Positions 21,306 to 31,615 are shown, counted from the first letter of the stretch. The stretch: 64,000 bases of DNA from Euclidia mi (GCA_944739405.2 OX123182.2:67831183-67895182), one strand, 5' to 3'. The notes: a model not told the origin generated them from the letters alone. Program-made: numbers and translations.

Positions 21306-22956
21306 AATGAAAGACAACATGATGGTCACGATTTCAACATTATCATCTTTCAAAGACACAATTGATAAAATCAATGCAAATGAGCAAAAGCTCAATTTTG
21401 CCATTGAGACTTTAAATGAGAATGTAGAAAACTTAACAATAGTCTCTGATAAATTATACATAAAATCTAAGATATCGGAACTGTCGAATATCTTAGAAAG
21501 CAACCTATTAATATCATCTTTTAAGTTAGAAGATATCGTAAATGCTATCATGTTTAGCAAATATTTTGTACCCCTCTATTATTACTCCTCAACAACTATT
21601 TTCTGGCCTTATAAATAATAGGGTAGTTTCCAGGGTCAAAATAATTACATTTTATTTAGTCCGTATTTTAGATTATAAAAAAATATTGGACACGTATTTT
21701 TTCTTTTTTCGATTAAATAAAAAACAACAAAGATACAGCCCATTAAAGTTACGTGTGACGTCATCTAGTGCGAAAAAATGCAGCACGGCGTGACGTTATA
21801 CGTAACTTTAATGAGCTATATCTTAGTCATTTTTGGTTTAATTTACAAATAAAAAAATACGTATCGCTTATTTTTGAATAATCTAAAGGACGGACTTGTA
21901 ATTTTTTTTTGTCAACTAGCCTATTATAGATTTCTTCCTAGCTCTAAGCAACTACCCATCCCGTTAGTCTTAGACAACATGCATGTTTTAGAAAGAGTGT
22001 CCGATGTTTCATGCTACACGAATAAAAAAAACATATTTGTTCTACAAATACCATTAGTAAATACTAAAGAATTTGATCTGTAATACATCTTACCCTATCC
22101 TGTGAATCTTAAAACTGTAAACAATATATTGTATTCTAGTATTATACCCTCAACTAAATATTTAGGCATAACTAAAGACAAGTCGTCCTATTTTAAATTA
22201 GAAACACTATCAAATTGTTAAGTTATGAATACACAATACTATGTTTGTGAAATACCTAATGTCTATATTACATCAGCAATACCAATATATGAAACTGAAA
22301 TAATCTCAAAAGCTTTAACTTCTGTTTCACCAACCTGTAATACAGAATTCATTCATGATAACTTTGAAACTTTCCATAAATTGCACAATAACCAATGGAT
22401 TTATGTTACTAGCCAAGAATCCAAAATAATTATAGAATGTCCAAATAAAGACTTAACAGAATCATTTATATCCGGTACTGGTATGCTGACATTACCCGAT
22501 CAATGTATAGCATATTGTAAAGATAATAAACTTATACCTAGACGTCATATCAAAATTAATGCAAAACCAGTAATATTGCACTTAAAATTAATTAACGATA
22601 TTTGTTGTAGTCCAGTAACATATTTAAAGGACAGCATTAAAGCTCCTTTTGTAGATTTAAAGAATATAGATAACTTGGATTCTCTCCTTACCAATTATGA
22701 TAAAACAACTGAACAAATTAAAACTAATCTTGATAAGATAATTGAAAAGCCTCACATAGTTCTGTATGGTAATTTTTATTCTTATACTACCATTGTATTA
22801 GTTTTAATTATAATATTAACCATATTGTATAAGCTGTTTAAATATTATAAGTTAGTTAAGGCACGTACATGTAATCCCGATCCAGAAGAACCTAAAGAAA
22901 TCACATCCTCAGATCCCGACGATGATGTTCCAGCTCCTAAACTCCGTAGAACCTGA
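21306..22956 (+). pseudogene. ERV1 env, main and C-terminal part
   Basis: After the 3 kb insertion the frame continues MKDNMMVTISTLSSF and DKINANEQKLNFAIETLNEN, a heptad-rich segment, then is split by the MITE at 21621-21921 and resumes at FLPSSKQLPIPLVLDN. In-frame TAA stops at about 22081 and 22219 break it; a clean frame (22225-22956) then carries a Cys-rich ectodomain (for example ICCSP, TGMLTLPDQCIAYC), one transmembrane segment YTTIVLVLIIILTILYKLF near residues 185-204 of that frame, and a cytoplasmic tail ending KLRRT. This is the fusion-type envelope glycoprotein of an insect endogenous retrovirus. Intact env would be near 500-600 residues. Confidence 0.85.
21621..21921. mobile_element. 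301-bp foldback MITE with TA duplication
   Basis: TA at 21619-21620 and 21922-21923 flank an element whose two halves are imperfect inverted copies over nearly their full length (for example CATTAAAGTTACGT against its reverse complement around 21738-21820). Termini are GGGTAGTT and inverted GGCTAGTT. The env frame is continuous when the MITE and one TA are ignored. TA target suggests a Tc1/mariner-type source. Confidence 0.75.
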
Positions 22957-23020
22957 TTTGACTGACCTCCATTTTTCATCGTAAAATTACCTCTCGTAAA
23001 TTTCCTCTTATCCGGGGGGC

Positions 23021-23805
23021 TATCACACCCATAGATTGCACCCTTTACTGCCTACTCAGCACCTAACCTGATGATCGTACATCTCCGACCATTTGCCTTT
23101 TTGTTTTTTTTTTTTATTTCCTCATGTACCCGTGTGTCGGAGGGTCGGGTATCGCCGAAGCATTCCTCGCTACCCTCTAACGGGTATTGGCCCGCCAGAT
23201 GGTCTGGCGGGCCCCGAACAACCCCTTGGCTGCGCATGAAGGTGTTGGACTCCGCCGCCAAAACACCCAGCGGCCGCAGAGGATAGGGAGGACGGCAACG
23301 CAACACCGCATCTCCTCTTCCTCTGCTTCCCCACCGCGACGCAGCATTGGTGCGCCCCCATTTGGTCGCGGGAGATAAGGCGCGGCAACGCAACACCAAC
23401 ACGCCTCTCCTCCCGCGACCGCGCCCGACTGCAAGGGACAGAAGAACTGTTCCTCGTGCCCGCACCATTGGACGCATCCTGCGCAGGCCTCCGTCAAGCC
23501 AACGCGGAGTGTCCACTCCCGGGATCTCGCTTAGCTTCACCGTGGGTGACTTAACCACGGTTACTGAGCCCCCCCCCCCACCACGACAAGGTGGAGATCC
23601 CACGGGGGTTCCGTCCATTTGCCTCTAGCCATGCATCACTCTCCCAGTCAGTCGCCTCCCAACCTTCCCGTCGCGCACTTGCTCTCCCATAAATCACTCG
23701 CATATTGTAAAACTTAAAGTTAGTTTTTCTTAGAAAGACATATGTGTTTCGCGTGTGAATTTTGTTTCCTTTTTTAAAAAGACTCCTAAAAAGTGAGTTC
23801 TAACA
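23021..23805 (+). repeat. ERV1 3' LTR, interrupted
   Basis: Begins TATCACACCCATAGATTG right after the purine tract and ends GTGAGTTCTAACA. The TG start has decayed to TA. About 258 bp once the insert at 23099-23610 and its duplication are left out, matching the 5' LTR in length. Confidence 0.85.
23099..23610 (-). mobile_element. GC-rich short retroposon with poly(A), in the LTR
   Basis: A T-run at 23099-23120 is the poly(A) tail of a minus-strand insert; its 5' end is near 23610 (AACCCCCGTGGGATCTCC). The duplicated target CCGNCCATTTGCC occurs at 23085-23097 and 23611-23623 with one mismatch. About 510 bp and much richer in GC than its surroundings, with inverted GGCCCGCCAGA/TCTGGCGGGCC near the 3' end. 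Overlapping open frames on both strands reflect GC content. It may be an internally deleted R1-type LINE; no RT is present. Confidence 0.65.
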
Positions 23806-24630
23806 GTACGATAAAAATTGCGAGGCGTAACTGAGCGTTATGTATATGTGTGCGTATTGAGTACGCAAGCAGCCACGATGAATCACGTCGCGGACATTAT
23901 TTTGCGCCGCGACGGAGCATATTTTTTACATTTGATACCTTATTTTACAATCATATAATTATAGTCGATAATTGCTGTTATAAAACAGACGCAATTGCTC
24001 GGATTGTCTTGTATAATATACTGGTAGTTCGAACTGTCATGACTCAGCGCGTATATAAAATGTATGTGAACCATAATATAGGTATAGTAAGTTGTTTTCT
24101 TTATATTAATTATTCCAAATCGAAAATATAACTATTCACTCATAATGCGCCATTGAGGTAACATAACAACTACAGGAACAAACTCCTACAATTGACATTC
24201 AAAATAGCGTGGCGACCAGCCATAATTGACGACGTAGCTTAGAAACCAATAAGCATCTTAGAAAAAACCTATATTCATCTCTTTCACTTATTCAAAAATG
24301 ACGTTCTAAAACATAAATTTGAATGAGACAGCAACTGAACGTCATTCGTGAAATGCTGTGATCTCCAGTTGTAAAACTGTTTTTCCACGAAAACATAACG
24401 GAGAGAAGAAGCACCCATACATTCTTAAATAAAAGAATCCCAAAAACATAACACAACTTTTTTGAGTTGTGTTTTCGTGTCGACATATTTGACACTTAAT
24501 GACAATGTGACAGTATTAGGTCCACGGACCCATAACACATGGCAACAAATCTAAGCGCTCTTTGCTAATCTAGTTATTATACAGATCAATGTAATGCGCC
24601 CTATTTAGTTCAGTTTGTTTTTATCTCATT
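23806..24630. other. no gene seen
   Basis: Starts with the right GTAC duplication. No recognised domain; the short frames are unremarkable. Confidence 0.5.
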
Positions 24631-24663
24631 CAATCAGCCTACTGCAGTCCACTGCTGGACAAT

Positions 24664-24713
24664 GGTCATTGTGGCGCATGTTGGGGCCTCTCCCAACATG
24701 CGCCACAATGACC
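24664..24713. repeat. perfect inverted repeat, 22-bp arms, 6-nt loop
   Basis: GGTCATTGTGGCGCATGTTG plus GG at 24664-24685 and its exact complement at 24692-24713, loop GCCTCT. Confidence 0.95.
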
Positions 24714-24741
24714 GATCGTCTGCCTTCCGCATCCAGCCCGA

Positions 24742-24771
24742 CCCAGCCACCTTTTTAAAAAGGTGGCTGGG
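24742..24771. repeat. perfect 30-bp palindrome
   Basis: CCCAGCCACCTTTTT followed at once by its reverse complement, no loop. Confidence 0.95.
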
Positions 24772-24772
24772 G

Positions 24773-24830
24773 AAACGAAGAATAGGACGCCTCCCAACTA
24801 GGTGTTCGGAGGGCGTCCTATTCTTCGTTT
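24773..24830. repeat. perfect inverted repeat, 19-bp arms, 20-nt loop
   Basis: AAACGAAGAATAGGACGCC at 24773-24791 and its exact complement at 24812-24830. Confidence 0.95.
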
Positions 24831-24959
24831 GCCGAAACGTGGTCTCCACTCTAAGTCTCGTCTGCTCCATCGGTCGTCGGTCCTTCGGCAGACGTGGCCA
24901 GCCCATTGCACTTTAGCCTGCTTATACGGTGAGCTATGTCGGTCACAAAACGTACGGGC

Positions 24960-26610
24960 GACAAATCTGCAATAGAAATCTTACAGAAAAACAGAGACAG
25001 AGTAGATGGGGAGATTACTTTGGAACCCGTCACAGCTAGTGAGATTATTACAATAATAAATAAAATGGAAAATAAGTTATCGTGTGGTTTTGATGAAATA
25101 TGCTAAAATATCTATGTTATCTTTAAATATCATTATGGGTAGACATAATGATATTTAAAGATAACATAGATATTTTAGCAGACCCTCTAAAATGCTTTTA
25201 TAATAATTGCATATGTGACGGTAATTTTCCAGATCAACTGAAAATAGCCAAAGTGATCCCAGTCCACAAAAAAGGCTCGACGCAGGATCCTAACATGTAC
25301 AGACCTATATTTCTCTTGCCAACCTTATCGAAGATTTTTGAAAAGTTAATCAAATCTAGACTAATGGGACATTTTAACAAAAATAACGTTATAAATCATA
25401 AACAGTTTGGTTATCGATCGGGAGTAGGTACCCAAGACGCCGTAGATACGCTAGTTACGGAGGTCAGAAACAAACTAAATTCAAAACAAATGGTAGCTGG
25501 TCTCTTCTCAGATCTAAGTTCCGCTTTTGACACCATAAACCACGATCTGTTGGTGAGTAAGCTTGAGCATTATGGAGTGAGAGGCAAGGCTATTGAACTT
25601 CTCAAATCTTACCTACGAAATAGGAAAATGTACGTCGAAGTAAAACAACTGACACATGTTAGAAATAACAATAATAAACGGAAATCATATAATGATGCAT
25701 TACATCACCAGGCGTTTAGATCTAAATTTGAAAAAACTAGAGTACGAGTTCCTCAGGGATCAATATTGGGTTCAATTCTCTTCAACATCTATATTAACGA
25801 TGTAATAGACTTCGTACAAAACAGTTAAGGGGAACGCGCAAATTTGGTGGTATTTGCAGTTGATACCAATGCTATAATTTCTGCTGATAACATCCAATCT
25901 CTTAATCTTAACGTATCTGAAGCTTTAGAAGTGTTTCAGAACAAGTTCAATGTTAACGGACTTAAAGTAAATGCTAGTAAGACGAATTTAATGTCATTTC
26001 GTACCACTTCTAAAACTAGGACCCAGCTAAATTGTGCCCTAGAAGAATCAATGTTAGTATGGTGGAGGGGTAAAGACTTTGGGAATACATGTTGACTGCT
26101 ATTTGAATTGGAAAACAGAACTTGAAAGTATAGAAAAATGCATAAGCTCAGCATGTTACGTATGACATAACACAGCTGAAAAAAGTATATTACGCGTTGA
26201 TTGAGTCAAGGTTGCGATACAGTATCTTATGCTGGGATGGTAGCTACGAATATAATATACAAAAAGCATTGGTGTTACAAAAAAGAGCCGTACCATGGTC
26301 TGCATTCGTCAGCAGGAGTCTTGTAAACCGCATTTTATTGATTTGAATATTCTCACTTTACCTTATACATATTGGTGCTCTTGACACACTTTTCAAAGTG
26401 TGTTTATCAATATGAGACTGAAGAAGAAAGAAAGCAACCAATAAATATTCCTAACCTTAATATAGCCAAACACAGCACCGCCCACATGTCAGTGAAATTC
26501 TTTAATAAACTGCCCGACGATAAAAATTATCACTTTACAAAGGGGACTTCGAAACTAAATTAAAGGGTTATTTACTAAAAGGCTGCTATTATTCTATTAA
26601 CGACATGTAA
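24960..26610 (+). pseudogene. LINE reverse transcriptase, broken
   Basis: Blocks in order: GEITLEPVTASEIITIINKM and SCGFDEI (24985-25102), then after the palindrome FPDQLKIAKVIPVHKKGS, FGYRSGVGTQDAVDTLV, GLFSDLSSAFDTINHDLL (motif A), VRVPQGSILGSILFNIYIND (motif B), a stop at 25826, VVFAVDTNAIISADN (motif C altered from FADD to FAVD, so the second catalytic Asp position is lost), then C-terminal FNKLPDD and LKGYLLKGCYYSINDM. The ending resembles the FK..LK.YLL.. CYYS tail of Jockey/CR1-like LINEs. Dead by stop, frameshift and active-site change. Confidence 0.85.
25101..25180. repeat. perfect inverted repeat, 37-bp arms, 6-nt loop
   Basis: Arms 25101-25137 and 25144-25180 (starting TGCTAAAATATCTATG), loop GGTAGA. 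The right arm is in the RT frame; the left arm looks like the added copy. Confidence 0.95.
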
Positions 26611-27025
26611 ATTCAAATCAATCAGTGGTTAATGATAATTATTATTTGAATTAATCTCATTTATATATAAATATTTGCTTTAGAGACATTCATAGCTTAC
26701 ACACATAGACTTTTAAGTTCATGACGTTGATTTAAATATTATTGCATTGTTTTAAATATCTCTAATTTGCTTAAAATATGTTCACTTATTAATATCATTA
26801 GTAATTTTTTAATTAATCAATTGACATTGGTAATTTTATTTTTGATTTATTTATATTTTTTATTAATTGATTGACTTGTTAATATTCTGTTTTATTAATT
26901 TATTGTATATTTTATTGATAATTGTTTTTTTTGTTCTATTATTTTATTAAATTGTTCATTTAATGTACAATCCAAATTTTAACACAATGTAAAAATTGTT
27001 ATGAATATATAAAAAAAAATAAAAA

Positions 27026-27751
27026 AATCCCCAGTTCTCCTTCGGTTTTTCTCACCACCTCTTTATTTATAAAAAAGATCAATGTAAGTTTTATGAGACA
27101 CTAATGTTAGATAAGTGGTAGGGTAACTAAACGAACCATTCGATATTGCCTACGTAATTAAGTAGTTTGTTTAAAATTCTCAATAGCGTAAAGTTTTTTA
27201 ACTCAAGACAGTAACGAAGATCTGAATAGTCTGCTTTGTCGACACTTGCAGTTCCTCTATAATGGAAAAAGTTTTGTATAGGCAATTAATTCCCTTTGGG
27301 CGAATTATTATTATGTTAATGGCTACTTTAAACTCCGCTCACGTAGATTTTCGTTTACGACAAATTCTAATTTAATGTTTTCTTCTCTTTGAATAAAACT
27401 GAACAGAGATACGTCATTATAAATGGAAATAGTAATCGTATTTCTTAATGTAAGCTTGATCAAATTAGATTCGCGATATTTTTAGCAAATAAAGATTTTA
27501 TTTCATTGGTTTTCTGTGTTTGTTTCTAGGGATATTAAATCGATTGTATTGTAGACCTTCAGATAAATTGTTGGGCTGAATAAAATGCCTGGAATATCAT
27601 TTAAATGGATTTTAGATTGACTTTTTTCGGGATTAAATTCTCTAAAGAATTAAAATAAGTGTGTAGCACAAATAACAATTAAGCTAATTTTATTTTGCTT
27701 TCTGGACTTAATCTTAATACTAAATCTGAATACTAAGGCTTAGATAAAAAC
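27026..27751. other. no gene seen, AT-rich
   Basis: No recognisable frame or repeat. Confidence 0.5.
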
Positions 27752-27975
27752 GAAGAACATATTGAAAAAAGAGTTAATGCAGGTAATAGGGTTAATTGCG
27801 CTTTGAAGGTATTTATGAACAGTCAAAACGTATCCAAAAAGGCGCGCTGGGCTGTGCACAGAGGGGTGTTAGTGCCTACAAGTGTGATTTGTAGGTATAC
27901 ATAAGAATGTATGGTAGTGAAAGTTGGGTATGGCAGAGGAGACTTATGAGAGCACTGAGAAGTATGTGTGGTGTG
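27752..27975 (+). pseudogene. RTE copy, left half (split by BEL/Pao)
   Basis: Encodes EHIEKRVNAGNRVNCALK and FMNSQNVSKKARWAVHRGVL, matching the RTE at 160-1135 (RRVNAGNRVNGALKAFMNS). It stops at the left GTGTG duplication and continues at 37786. Confidence 0.85.
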
Positions 27976-28192
27976 TGTTAAGGGATGCTACCCTAACAGT
28001 AGATGATAGTGACGGAGGTTGATGATATGATAGACAGGTTGCATAATAGGAATGATAAAAAACACACAACCTTTTGCGACCAATGCTTTATTGTCACTAT
28101 GCAATAAAATTACAATATAAAAGTGCTGACGCGCACTGCGGCGCGGTAATTACGTATATAAAATAATATAAACCTGTACAGTTGTCTGTACA
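27976..28192 (-). repeat. BEL1 3' LTR
   Basis: Plus strand TGTTAAGGGATGC...CTGTACA; on the coding strand TGTACAG...CTTAACA. 217 bp. On the coding strand CAATAAAGCATTGG around 28080 supplies a polyadenylation signal. Confidence 0.92.
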
Positions 28193-28309
28193 TGCTGCCG
28201 AGGGCAGAAAAGAGGGCAACGATCTAATCTTGTATATAAGATAACAAACATGAAATCAAATTAAATGAAAACTTTTAAATAAAATACATTAAAATGCAGT
28301 TATAACTAT

Positions 28310-29785
28310 TTAGTCGCTCTCACTCATTGGAATATCGAATTTAAACTTATATAAGTTGGGCGTTGATGTGCTCTCGTTGATCTTCCTAGGTCGAGGGATA
28401 GGCTGCGGCTCGGGAATAGTCTGCACATCTGCTAACTTCAATCCCGGTTCCATAGCTGGCTGCTGCGTCCGTCTTCGTCTAATCCAAATGATAGTGAGAA
28501 CGAGGCCCGTCAGGATGGCTCCTCCCACTAGCGAGTACAGCACGCTGTACTGATGCACGTCGTGGACGCTGAGTGTTTGAGTCGATTGTTGCTTAAGATC
28601 GTCTAGTTCAGACCTCAGCTGGACCCACATGTCATGATGATCTTCGGGTAGGAAGGATTCAATCGTAGACATACTCGTATTGACAATATCATTCACCACA
28701 GATATCTGTGGGAGCTCAATCCCATCTTTATGGTGATCCACGTGATTTATAAAGTTCTTGTGAGAGTAAATCTGTAATGACTCTGCCTTTAGCGTGCATC
28801 CTGGGTATAAGGTGATTATGCCATTGCCTGATAAAGTCTTAACTTCCGTGGCCTGTGTGCTAAAAATACGCACAGCGCATTGTTGACAACATTGATACAG
28901 CCAGTCGTTCGGGCGACGTAACTTGATCCACTTGTTCACGCGGCACTTAGATTGTTTGTATGTACAGGCTGATGTTATTATGTCATTGATTTTAACATCG
29001 CAAATGGATTGTTGTTCAAGTATTTTATATATCGGCTTGTCAATGGTACATAATATCTTCTCGGGATTTGCATGAAGACACAGTTGTAAATCATTTTCGG
29101 TGAAGAATAAGACCAAGTCCTTTCTCAAATTGAATGCCAAATATGGATATGATGATGTAACTTCATAGTTTCCCTTGGATTCGCTTGCTTGCAGAGGAAT
29201 AACCTTATCCAATTCATACTTTTCCGTAGTGACCAAGGGAATTTTAATCTCCTTAATCAGATAGTCATCGTATACACGAGTAAACACTCGCAGCAACTTG
29301 TATAAACTCTTGATACCCGACCTTTCCATTGGAACATTTAGATCACACAACATGAGATACAGGATCTCACGCATTATGATATGAATTTGAGATTCTAATT
29401 CTTCAGGCGAGAATAAGTGAATATATATGCGCCCATGATGAATATCTGTGATCACATCTATTAGTGTTTGCTGCATACTTCGTAGGTTTGATAGGACGAC
29501 ATACGCTGATAACGCCGAGGACGTCAACAAAAGGCCTTGAGTGGTGTCTGATTGCACAGTGTTTACGTCTTGTCGTAATAACTTCATTTGTTTATTCATA
29601 TATGTGAATTGTTGATTCATAATAGCTTCATTTCTTCGTATAACGTTCGATTCCGATTCTATGATAAGGGTTTGATTTTTGATAAGGTTCTGCATATGGT
29701 TTTCGTTCATGGAGATTTTCTCAATGTCTTGCTTGTATTGCTCGGCAAACTTATCGTCTAAAACTCCAAATAAATAGCTAGCCAA
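28310..29785 (-). CDS. env: BEL1 env-like glycoprotein, main ORF (491 aa)
   Basis: Open over 491 codons. The start is a fusion-peptide-like region (ASYLFGVLDDKFAEQY), then a coiled-coil-prone stretch (about 20-75), a long ectodomain with paired Cys between 236 and 330, a transmembrane helix at about 415-435 (VLYSLVGGAILTGLVLTIIW) stopped by RRRR, and a cytoplasmic tail. The phrase IPLVTTEKYEL matches a block of the ERV1 env, so both belong to the same insect envelope family related to baculovirus F-type fusion proteins. A basic cleavage-like site (NKRHRR) lies at the end of the upstream frame, separated by a one-base frame break near 29800, so the first Met here is probably internal to the original gene. 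Would mediate membrane fusion; function here is doubtful. Confidence 0.82.
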   Translation of the reverse strand: MASYLFGVLDDKFAEQYKQDIEKISMNENHMQNLIKNQTLIIESESNVIRRNEAIMNQQFTYMNKQMKLLRQDVNTVQSDTTQGLLLTSSALSAYVVLSNLRSMQQTLIDVITDIHHGRIYIHLFSPEELESQIHIIMREILYLMLCDLNVPMERSGIKSLYKLLRVFTRVYDDYLIKEIKIPLVTTEKYELDKVIPLQASESKGNYEVTSSYPYLAFNLRKDLVLFFTENDLQLCLHANPEKILCTIDKPIYKILEQQSICDVKINDIITSACTYKQSKCRVNKWIKLRRPNDWLYQCCQQCAVRIFSTQATEVKTLSGNGIITLYPGCTLKAESLQIYSHKNFINHVDHHKDGIELPQISVVNDIVNTSMSTIESFLPEDHHDMWVQLRSELDDLKQQSTQTLSVHDVHQYSVLYSLVGGAILTGLVLTIIWIRRRRTQQPAMEPGLKLADVQTIPEPQPIPRPRKINESTSTPNLYKFKFDIPMSESD

Positions 29786-29798
29786 ATTGCCAACGCCG

Positions 29799-30557
29799 TT
29801 AATCCCTCCTGTGTCTTTTGTTAGGGTTCCGCAGTAACGAGTTATAATGTTGGAGTTCGTTCAACTCATGCTGCGGTTGTAGTAATATTGCTCCGTAGGA
29901 CATTCTTGATTGTGTTTGTGAAGACGTGTTTTGACCCAATTTATTCAAATGCCGAGTATAGGTTTCTAATTCAGAGTATCTAGACCAATATGTAGACATG
30001 TTGTAATAAACTATTAGCTTCCACTCATCCTTTATATGCTGCAGTTCCGATATCTTATAAAAAAATAAATGGTTTCCACTGTCAAACGCCGTGATATTGT
30101 AAGTTATTGATGTTTGCTGCAGACTGGGTGATATAGTCATCATCAACAGGAAAAACACAGACACCAATAATGTTGTCAAGGAGAATTTTGGCTTATTGGG
30201 ACGTCTGGAGGTCGTCCCGTGACGAGATATGTTCGAGATGTCTTCTTTTGGAGTGTCATCTTCCCGTACCGGCAAAGGGATAAGTTTGTTAACCGGGCGC
30301 TTGATACTACTGTCAGCAGTCTTGAGAGTCACAACTCTTACGCACCCGTCTTGACCAGGATGCAAAGCTTGTACACGCGCCATTGCCCATTTGCCAGGTG
30401 GCATGGCTTCTTTGATAAGAACAACATCGTCCACTCTCAGATTTTGTTTTGCCATACGCCATTTTGTTCTCGACTGTAATTGCTGAAGGTACTCTATAGA
30501 CCACCGTTTCCAGAATTGTTTGTTCATTGATTGAATCAGCTGCCAACGCGTATTCAA
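29799..30557 (-). CDS. BEL1 integrase C-terminus running into env N-terminus (252 aa)
   Basis: The first ~100 residues are the integrase C-terminal domain of Pao elements (RWQLIQSMNKQFWKRW, NLRVDDVVLIKE, RPVNKLIPLP). The same frame then passes a hydrophobic signal-anchor FSLTTLLVSVFFLLMMTI (about 130-147) and an ectodomain with N-glycosylation-type sites, ending in the basic stretch NKRHRRD. In many such elements env is expressed from a spliced message, so the fusion of pol and env in one frame may be only positional. The frame breaks before the fusion-peptide region of the next ORF. Confidence 0.8.
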   Translation of the reverse strand: MNTRWQLIQSMNKQFWKRWSIEYLQQLQSRTKWRMAKQNLRVDDVVLIKEAMPPGKWAMARVQALHPGQDGCVRVVTLKTADSSIKRPVNKLIPLPVREDDTPKEDISNISRHGTTSRRPNKPKFSLTTLLVSVFFLLMMTISPSLQQTSITYNITAFDSGNHLFFYKISELQHIKDEWKLIVYYNMSTYWSRYSELETYTRHLNKLGQNTSSQTQSRMSYGAILLQPQHELNELQHYNSLLRNPNKRHRRD

Positions 30558-31615
30558 ATTGATATGATCTGTATCTGAGGTCGCGATAACAGGGAACCAC
30601 CAACCAGAAAGTGCCCAGGAGTGAGGTACGTGTCGTCTGGATTTTCAGTGAGTGCACAGAGGGGCCTGGAGTTGAGACTGGCTTCTATTTGACAGAGCAG
30701 TGTAGAGAATTCTTCATATGTTAATTTTTGAGCACCCAGGATACGCTTCAAGTGATATTTCAAACTCTTCACCGCTGCCTCCCACAAGCCGCCTGCGCTT
30801 GGCCAAACGGGAGCGTTAAAGTGCCAATGTATATCCATATTGGTGACATCATTGATATCATCTGGATTGATTGTAGCTATGATCTCTCTGTACTCTTGCT
30901 TAAGAAGACGTAAAGCACCCACAAAATTAGTGCCATTATCGCTATAAATATTTTTTGGTACTCCGCGTCTGGAACACATTTTTCTTAATGCTGCCAGGAA
31001 GGATTTTGTGCTGATGTCCGACACCAATTCCAAATGCACGGCCTTGGTGGCTAGGCAGACAAATACTGCAACGTATCCTTTGCTTGTTTTTATACCTCTT
31101 CCCTTGTTGGCCTTTATATCGACGTGTCCCGTGAAATCAACACCCACGTTGGTGAAGGGGCGTGAGGGAGTGATTCTTGGCTTAGGCAGATCCGTCATTA
31201 GCTGTTGATAGGATTCCTGACTGTATCTTCGACACTTGACGCACAATCGGAGCTGTTTTTTAACGCTATTGATGCCACTGAGCAACCAATATTTCTCCCG
31301 AATATGTGATAAAGTGAGTCGCGGCCCGCCGTGCAACGTATGCATGTGAGCTTGCTGAATAATTAGCACTGATAAGCGACTTCTTGGTAATATTATGATG
31401 GGATACTTAGCAGCATATGTTAGATTCGATTGTCCAAGGCGTCCGCCGACTCTCAGTATTCCGTGATCATCTAGGAATGGTTGCAGACAGGATAGCTTGC
31501 TTTTGCTTCGAACGAATCCCTTTTTCTTCAAATGATTGATATCTTCATTAAAATCAATACTTTGTACTTCTTTTATAATGAAATATAGTGCGCTTTGTAT
31601 TTCGACACCGGTCAA
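30554..31615 (-). CDS. BEL1 integrase (353 aa)
   Basis: Zinc-binding HHCC at about 90-130 (AHMHTLHGGP ... CVKCRRY), then the DDE core: VGVDFTGHV (Asp), IYSDNGTNFVGAL (Asp), GGLWEAAVKSLKYHL (Glu). All three catalytic residues are present. Domain order and the SDNGTNF wording are those of Pao/BEL. The C-terminus is separated by a frameshift near 30590; the N-terminal part is separated from RNase H by a stop at 31673. Confidence 0.88.
   Translation of the reverse strand: MTGVEIQSALYFIIKEVQSIDFNEDINHLKKKGFVRSKSKLSCLQPFLDDHGILRVGGRLGQSNLTYAAKYPIIILPRSRLSVLIIQQAHMHTLHGGPRLTLSHIREKYWLLSGINSVKKQLRLCVKCRRYSQESYQQLMTDLPKPRITPSRPFTNVGVDFTGHVDIKANKGRGIKTSKGYVAVFVCLATKAVHLELVSDISTKSFLAALRKMCSRRGVPKNIYSDNGTNFVGALRLLKQEYREIIATINPDDINDVTNMDIHWHFNAPVWPSAGGLWEAAVKSLKYHLKRILGAQKLTYEEFSTLLCQIEASLNSRPLCALTENPDDTYLTPGHFLVGGSLLSRPQIQIISI

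Larger units (their letters stand above)
12973..23805 (+). mobile_element. Gypsy-type endogenous retrovirus ERV1, pol missing
   Basis: Two LTRs flank gag and env remnants in the same orientation. The 4-bp duplication GTAC occurs at 12969-12972 and 23806-23809, as expected for Metaviridae. Order: 5' LTR, candidate primer-binding site, gag, a foreign 3.6 kb inverted-arm segment, env N-part, a 3 kb DNA insertion, env with a 301-bp MITE inside, a purine tract TCCGGGGGG, and a 3' LTR interrupted by a retroposon. No protease, RT, RNase H or integrase sequence lies between gag and env, so the copy is long dead. An env gene in a Gypsy backbone is the errantivirus-like arrangement. Confidence 0.85.
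24634..24950 (-). pseudogene. RTE-like LINE 3' end, remodelled by palindromes
   Basis: Minus-strand residues KVAGSGWMRKADDRSLWRML and IVQQWTAVG are the C-terminus of a common arthropod endonuclease-RT, and the plus-strand phrase CAGTCCACTGCTGGACA is its usual 3' end. Three perfect inverted duplications sit within 170 bp (24664-24713, 24742-24771, 24773-24830) and appear to replace original sequence, disrupting the frame. Confidence 0.75.
24950..27025 (+). mobile_element. Jockey/CR1-like LINE, 5'-truncated
   Basis: RT coding runs from about 24955 to 26600, followed by an AT-rich 3' region ending in A-rich sequence near 27010-27025 (TATAAAAAAAAATAAAAAAA). Endonuclease is absent. A 37-bp-arm palindrome at 25101-25180 interrupts the RT start. 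Confidence 0.75.

Noticed and set aside
23052..23618. Several long frames on both strands in the 3' LTR insert
   Set aside because: They reflect the high GC content of the retroposon; no domain and mutually overlapping.
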